From NCBI RefSeq assembly GCF_003008595.1, contig NZ_CP027669.1, positions 1,860,001 to 1,924,000 on the forward strand: a stretch of DNA of 64,000 nucleotides, in the 5' to 3' direction. The stretch comes from Simplicispira suum (lineage in GTDB: Bacteria; Pseudomonadota; Gammaproteobacteria; Burkholderiales; Burkholderiaceae_C). Each line of letters opens with the position of its first letter. Within the stretch, counting starts at the first letter, position 1. The notes beneath the pieces were generated by a model, which was not told the origin of the DNA, made no database searches, and was given only the letters and a program-made list of their open reading frames with translations. The position numbers were made by a program, and so were the translations under genes. This document shows positions 61,808 through 64,000 of the stretch, piece after piece.

Positions 61808-62539
61808 TTATGGCACTGGCGCGTTGGCGCTGCTGCGGCCGGCCAGTGCGCGGGCCCGGCACAGGTCGGCCCAGGCCACGGACTTGGATGCAGCGTTGCG
61901 CAGCAAAAAGCGGGCGTCGAAGGTCACCACCACCGGAACGCCGGCCAGTGCCAGCGTCTCGCCGCGCAGCTTGCCCAGAGGCTCGCGCCGCCCCAGTGCT
62001 GCCTGCATGGCGCTGCGCCCCATTACCAGAACCACAGCGGGCGCGAAGGCCGCCACATGCTCTGCCATGGCCGCGTCTGCTGCCTGTGCGCCCGGTTCGG
62101 CCCCTGCGCTCACGCTGCACAAACCCACCCGGGGGTGCCGGTGCAGCTGCAGTGCGTGCAGCATGGCGTGCAACAGGCGTTCGGCGCCCTCGGCCAAGGG
62201 ATCGTCCGGCGCAAACGCTTCCGCCACCACCAGCCAGCCCGCTCCGAGTGCCAACGGCGCTTGGCTCGGATCCGCCTGCGGATACAGCAGGCGCGGGGCC
62301 TGAATGGTCCAGGCAGATACGGCAGCTACCCGCTCAATGGTGTTTGCTGGCTGCGCAGGCATCCGATGTGCGGGGGTGGGCGCTGGACCGGTTGCTGCTT
62401 TGGGTGAGGTCTGCACGCGGGCGGCTGGCGCCTGTGCCAGGAGCGGCAATGGCGCTGTCGACGAGGCTGGGGGAGTCCACATTCGCACCCCCATCTCGTG
62501 GAGCATGGCGCGTTGGCGAGCGTCGAGCTGCAGAGTCAC
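61808..62539 (-). CDS. Uracil-DNA glycosylase-like protein, catalytic motifs eroded
   Basis: The protein has 243 residues, with a Pro/Ala-rich N-terminus (to about residue 70) and then a UDG-like fold: GWLVVAEAFAPDDPLAEGAE in place of GEAPGxxED, VVLVMGRSAMQAALGRREPL, GKLRGETLALAGVPVVVT and FLLRNAASKSVAWADLCRA. The usual HPS/HPA motif before LLR is replaced by FDAR, and the Fe-S cysteines of family 4/5 are not seen. It may not be an active glycosylase. The GTG start overlaps the rimI stop (GTGA). It is third gene of the tsaB-rimI operon. Confidence 0.7.
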   Translation of the reverse strand: MTLQLDARQRAMLHEMGVRMWTPPASSTAPLPLLAQAPAARVQTSPKAATGPAPTPAHRMPAQPANTIERVAAVSAWTIQAPRLLYPQADPSQAPLALGAGWLVVAEAFAPDDPLAEGAERLLHAMLHALQLHRHPRVGLCSVSAGAEPGAQAADAAMAEHVAAFAPAVVLVMGRSAMQAALGRREPLGKLRGETLALAGVPVVVTFDARFLLRNAASKSVAWADLCRARALAGRSSANAPVP

Positions 62540-63015
62540 AAGGCCAGACTCATGACGATGGCATCCTCGCGCGCGCCGCCCGCTGCCGGGTAGTAGCGTG
62601 GCCGCTCGCCAACGCGGCGAAAGCCGAAAGATTGGTAGAGCGCGATGGCGCGCGCATTGCTTGAGCGCACTTCCAGCCACAACCACTGAGCGCCTTGCGC
62701 GCGCGCCCAAAGTGCCAGCGCATCCAGCAGCACCCGGGCCCAGCCCTGGCGTTGGAACTGCGGCGCCACGGTGAGGTTGAGCAGGTGCGCCTCGTCCACA
62801 CCGCGCATGGCGACGTAGTAACCCAGTACCTGCTCGCCTGCGCACAGCAGATGCACCGCGTAGCCACTGGAGAGGGAGTCCGTGAAATTGCCGCGGCTCC
62901 AAGGGAATTCGTAGGCTTGCGACTCAATCGCCAGCACGCATTCGAGCTGGCCGAGCGAAAGCGCCTCCAGCCGCACCTGCAGCGCATTGGGCGTTTGGGC
63001 GGCGACGGCGTTCAT
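62536..63015 (-). CDS. rimI: Ribosomal-protein-alanine N-acetyltransferase RimI
   Basis: The 159-residue GNAT enzyme has YEFPWSRGNFTDSLSSGY and the acetyl-CoA-binding motif A (NLTVAPQFQRQGWARVLLDA), then LEVRSSNARAIALYQSFGFR and RPRYYPAAGGAREDAIVM. It acetylates the N-terminal Ala of ribosomal protein S18; some RimI proteins have wider substrate choice. The FPWS and NxRAxxLYxxxGF wording is typical. It overlaps tsaB by ATGA and the following gene by GTGA. Confidence 0.95.
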   Translation of the reverse strand: MNAVAAQTPNALQVRLEALSLGQLECVLAIESQAYEFPWSRGNFTDSLSSGYAVHLLCAGEQVLGYYVAMRGVDEAHLLNLTVAPQFQRQGWARVLLDALALWARAQGAQWLWLEVRSSNARAIALYQSFGFRRVGERPRYYPAAGGAREDAIVMSLAL

Positions 63016-63719
63016 GGTGCTGTCGCCCCCCTCTGGGCGGCCATGGCTGCGCGCTCGGCCGTGGTCTGGGCCACCTTGTTGCGCACATACAAGGGCAGGG
63101 CCGCATCGGCCGCAAGTGCCAGCCCTTGCGCCAGCAAGGCAGGCGCAAGGCGCAGCAGAGCGGCGGCTTCGGGCCGCGCCTGTACGTGCAGCGCATGGGG
63201 CGCGAGGCGCGCGCCATAGACAGCGTGGGCGTTGCCGGCCACGGTCCAGCCGTCCTGCACTGCCATCGACTCGGGCGCGCAGACCGAGCAGTCGCCGCTG
63301 GTACTCCAGTGCCCTGCGTCGTAGCTGTAGTGAGCCATGTAGACCTCGTCCATGCGGGCGTCCAGCACCGCGACGACCTGCGTGCAGCCATGCCGGTGGC
63401 GGGCGTCCTCGGCTACGGCGAGCAAGCTGCCGATGGGCAAGACCGGCAGGCCCGCGCCGCCGCGGGCGCCAAAGGCCAGGCCCTGCGCGACCGAGCAGGC
63501 GGTGCGCACGCCCGTAAACGAGCCGGGTCCGCGCCCGAAGACCAGCGCATCCAAAGCGTCGAGCGAGAGGGCCGCTTCGCCCAGCGCCTGGCGCAGCGCG
63601 GGAATCAAGCCGGCCGAAGCCTGGGCGCCCCCAGTGCCGCTGTGCGTGATCACGCGCTCGCCGTGCTGCACGGCGATGGACAGCGATTCGGTGCTGGTAT
63701 CGAAGGCAAGCAACTTCAT
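63012..63719 (-). CDS. tsaB: tRNA threonylcarbamoyladenosine biosynthesis protein TsaB
   Basis: The 235-residue protein is of the ASKHA fold. MKLLAFDTSTESLSIAV is the first phosphate loop, and FGRGPGSFTGVRTACSVAQG is the TsaB signature. It partners TsaD and TsaE in making t6A37 of ANN-decoding tRNAs. The ATG at 63719 is set by the family start; the frame upstream is in the promoter region shared with dacB. rimI and the UDG-like gene follow with four-base overlaps. Confidence 0.96.
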   Translation of the reverse strand: MKLLAFDTSTESLSIAVQHGERVITHSGTGGAQASAGLIPALRQALGEAALSLDALDALVFGRGPGSFTGVRTACSVAQGLAFGARGGAGLPVLPIGSLLAVAEDARHRHGCTQVVAVLDARMDEVYMAHYSYDAGHWSTSGDCSVCAPESMAVQDGWTVAGNAHAVYGARLAPHALHVQARPEAAALLRLAPALLAQGLALAADAALPLYVRNKVAQTTAERAAMAAQRGATAP

Positions 63720-63795
63720 GGGATGTGGGGGAGCGGGGCCATGGACACGATTATCGGCGCCGTGGCGGACTCTGGCGCGCATAGACTCCGGCGGA

Positions 63796-64000
63796 TGTTG
63801 AAGTGCCTGCCCTCCCTGCTTTCCTTCTCGCGCCCGCTCTGTGCTTTCCTTGTGTGCACACTTGCCCCCAGCTTCTGGGCGACCGCAGCTGCGCCGCCTT
63901 CCGCAACGCTGCCAGCCACTGTCACCGCAGCGCTCAGCCGCGCTGGCGTGCCCCGCGAAGCCTTTGCCGCGCTCGTCGTGCCCGCTGACGAAGGCAGCTC
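63796..64000 (+). CDS. dacB: D-alanyl-D-alanine carboxypeptidase/endopeptidase (PBP4), 5' part
   Basis: Only 68 codons lie in the window. A signal peptide (LLSFSRPLCAFLVCTLAPSF then WATAAA) is followed by LPATVTAALSRAGVPREAF, AALVVPAD, the usual start of the class-C PBP4 family, which trims and cuts peptidoglycan peptides. It is divergent from tsaB, 76 bases away. The call rests on the N-terminus alone. Confidence 0.65.

Overview
The window is a GC-rich (about 65 percent) chromosomal segment of a Gram-negative betaproteobacterium. Gene families, gene order (yajC-secD-secF, lysM-dprA facing def-fmt, a pgk/pyk/fba glycolytic block, tsaB-rimI) and a short imperfect palindromic repeat of the gatagctgctagcgc / aataagcgctagaggcc type all point to Burkholderiales, probably Comamonadaceae. 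It looks like core chromosome: no IS element, prophage, CRISPR array, tRNA or rRNA was seen. Nearly all of the sequence is coding.

Layout. 1-6.6 kb: a minus-strand operon (FAD oxidoreductase, DUF1365, cyclopropane-fatty-acid-synthase-like methyltransferase, chalcone-isomerase-like exported protein) joined by ATGA overlaps, divergent from a MerR regulator with a cobalamin-binding domain of the CarH/LitR light-sensor type, followed by a degenerate HD-GYP protein. 6.7-12.5 kb: a tripartite RND efflux operon. 12.7-16.9 kb: VOC protein, AraC regulator, glnE. 17-24 kb: yhdP-like giant AsmA-family protein, nitrilase-family amidase, OmpA-like lipoprotein, a 62-residue membrane protein and mltA. 24-28.5 kb: Lrp regulator divergent from a fused indolepyruvate ferredoxin oxidoreductase. 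28.7-34.5 kb: yajC-secD-secF and a DUF1631 protein. 34.5-40.3 kb: dprA/lysM facing def-lipoprotein-fmt-azlC-azlD.

40.3-49 kb: glycolytic genes pgk (carrying a frameshift), pyk and fba, interleaved with two lipoprotein genes, a PAP2 phosphatase and a PmrAB-like two-component system. 49-54 kb: pntA-pntB (with a structured leader) and fadD. 54-60 kb: a dipeptide/oligopeptide ABC transporter ordered dppB-C-D-F-A and ending in a strong terminator. 60-64 kb: mtnN, corA, a tsaB-rimI-UDG-like operon, and the start of dacB.

The most noteworthy signals are: (i) copies of the dispersed repeat lying inside coding sequences, where they encode part of a signal peptide, a protein C-terminus, an internal segment and a stop codon; (ii) the CarH-like photoreceptor candidate with a substituted upper-ligand position, and an operator-like palindrome in the promoter it shares with a lipid-modification operon; (iii) a one-base frameshift in pgk; (iv) mutually exclusive hairpins ahead of pntA; (v) a PmrA-box match in front of the PAP2 gene, next to a sensor kinase with an eroded ATP-lid; (vi) two divergent genes whose start codons overlap in one CATG. 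All calls come from reading the sequence; no database search was run.
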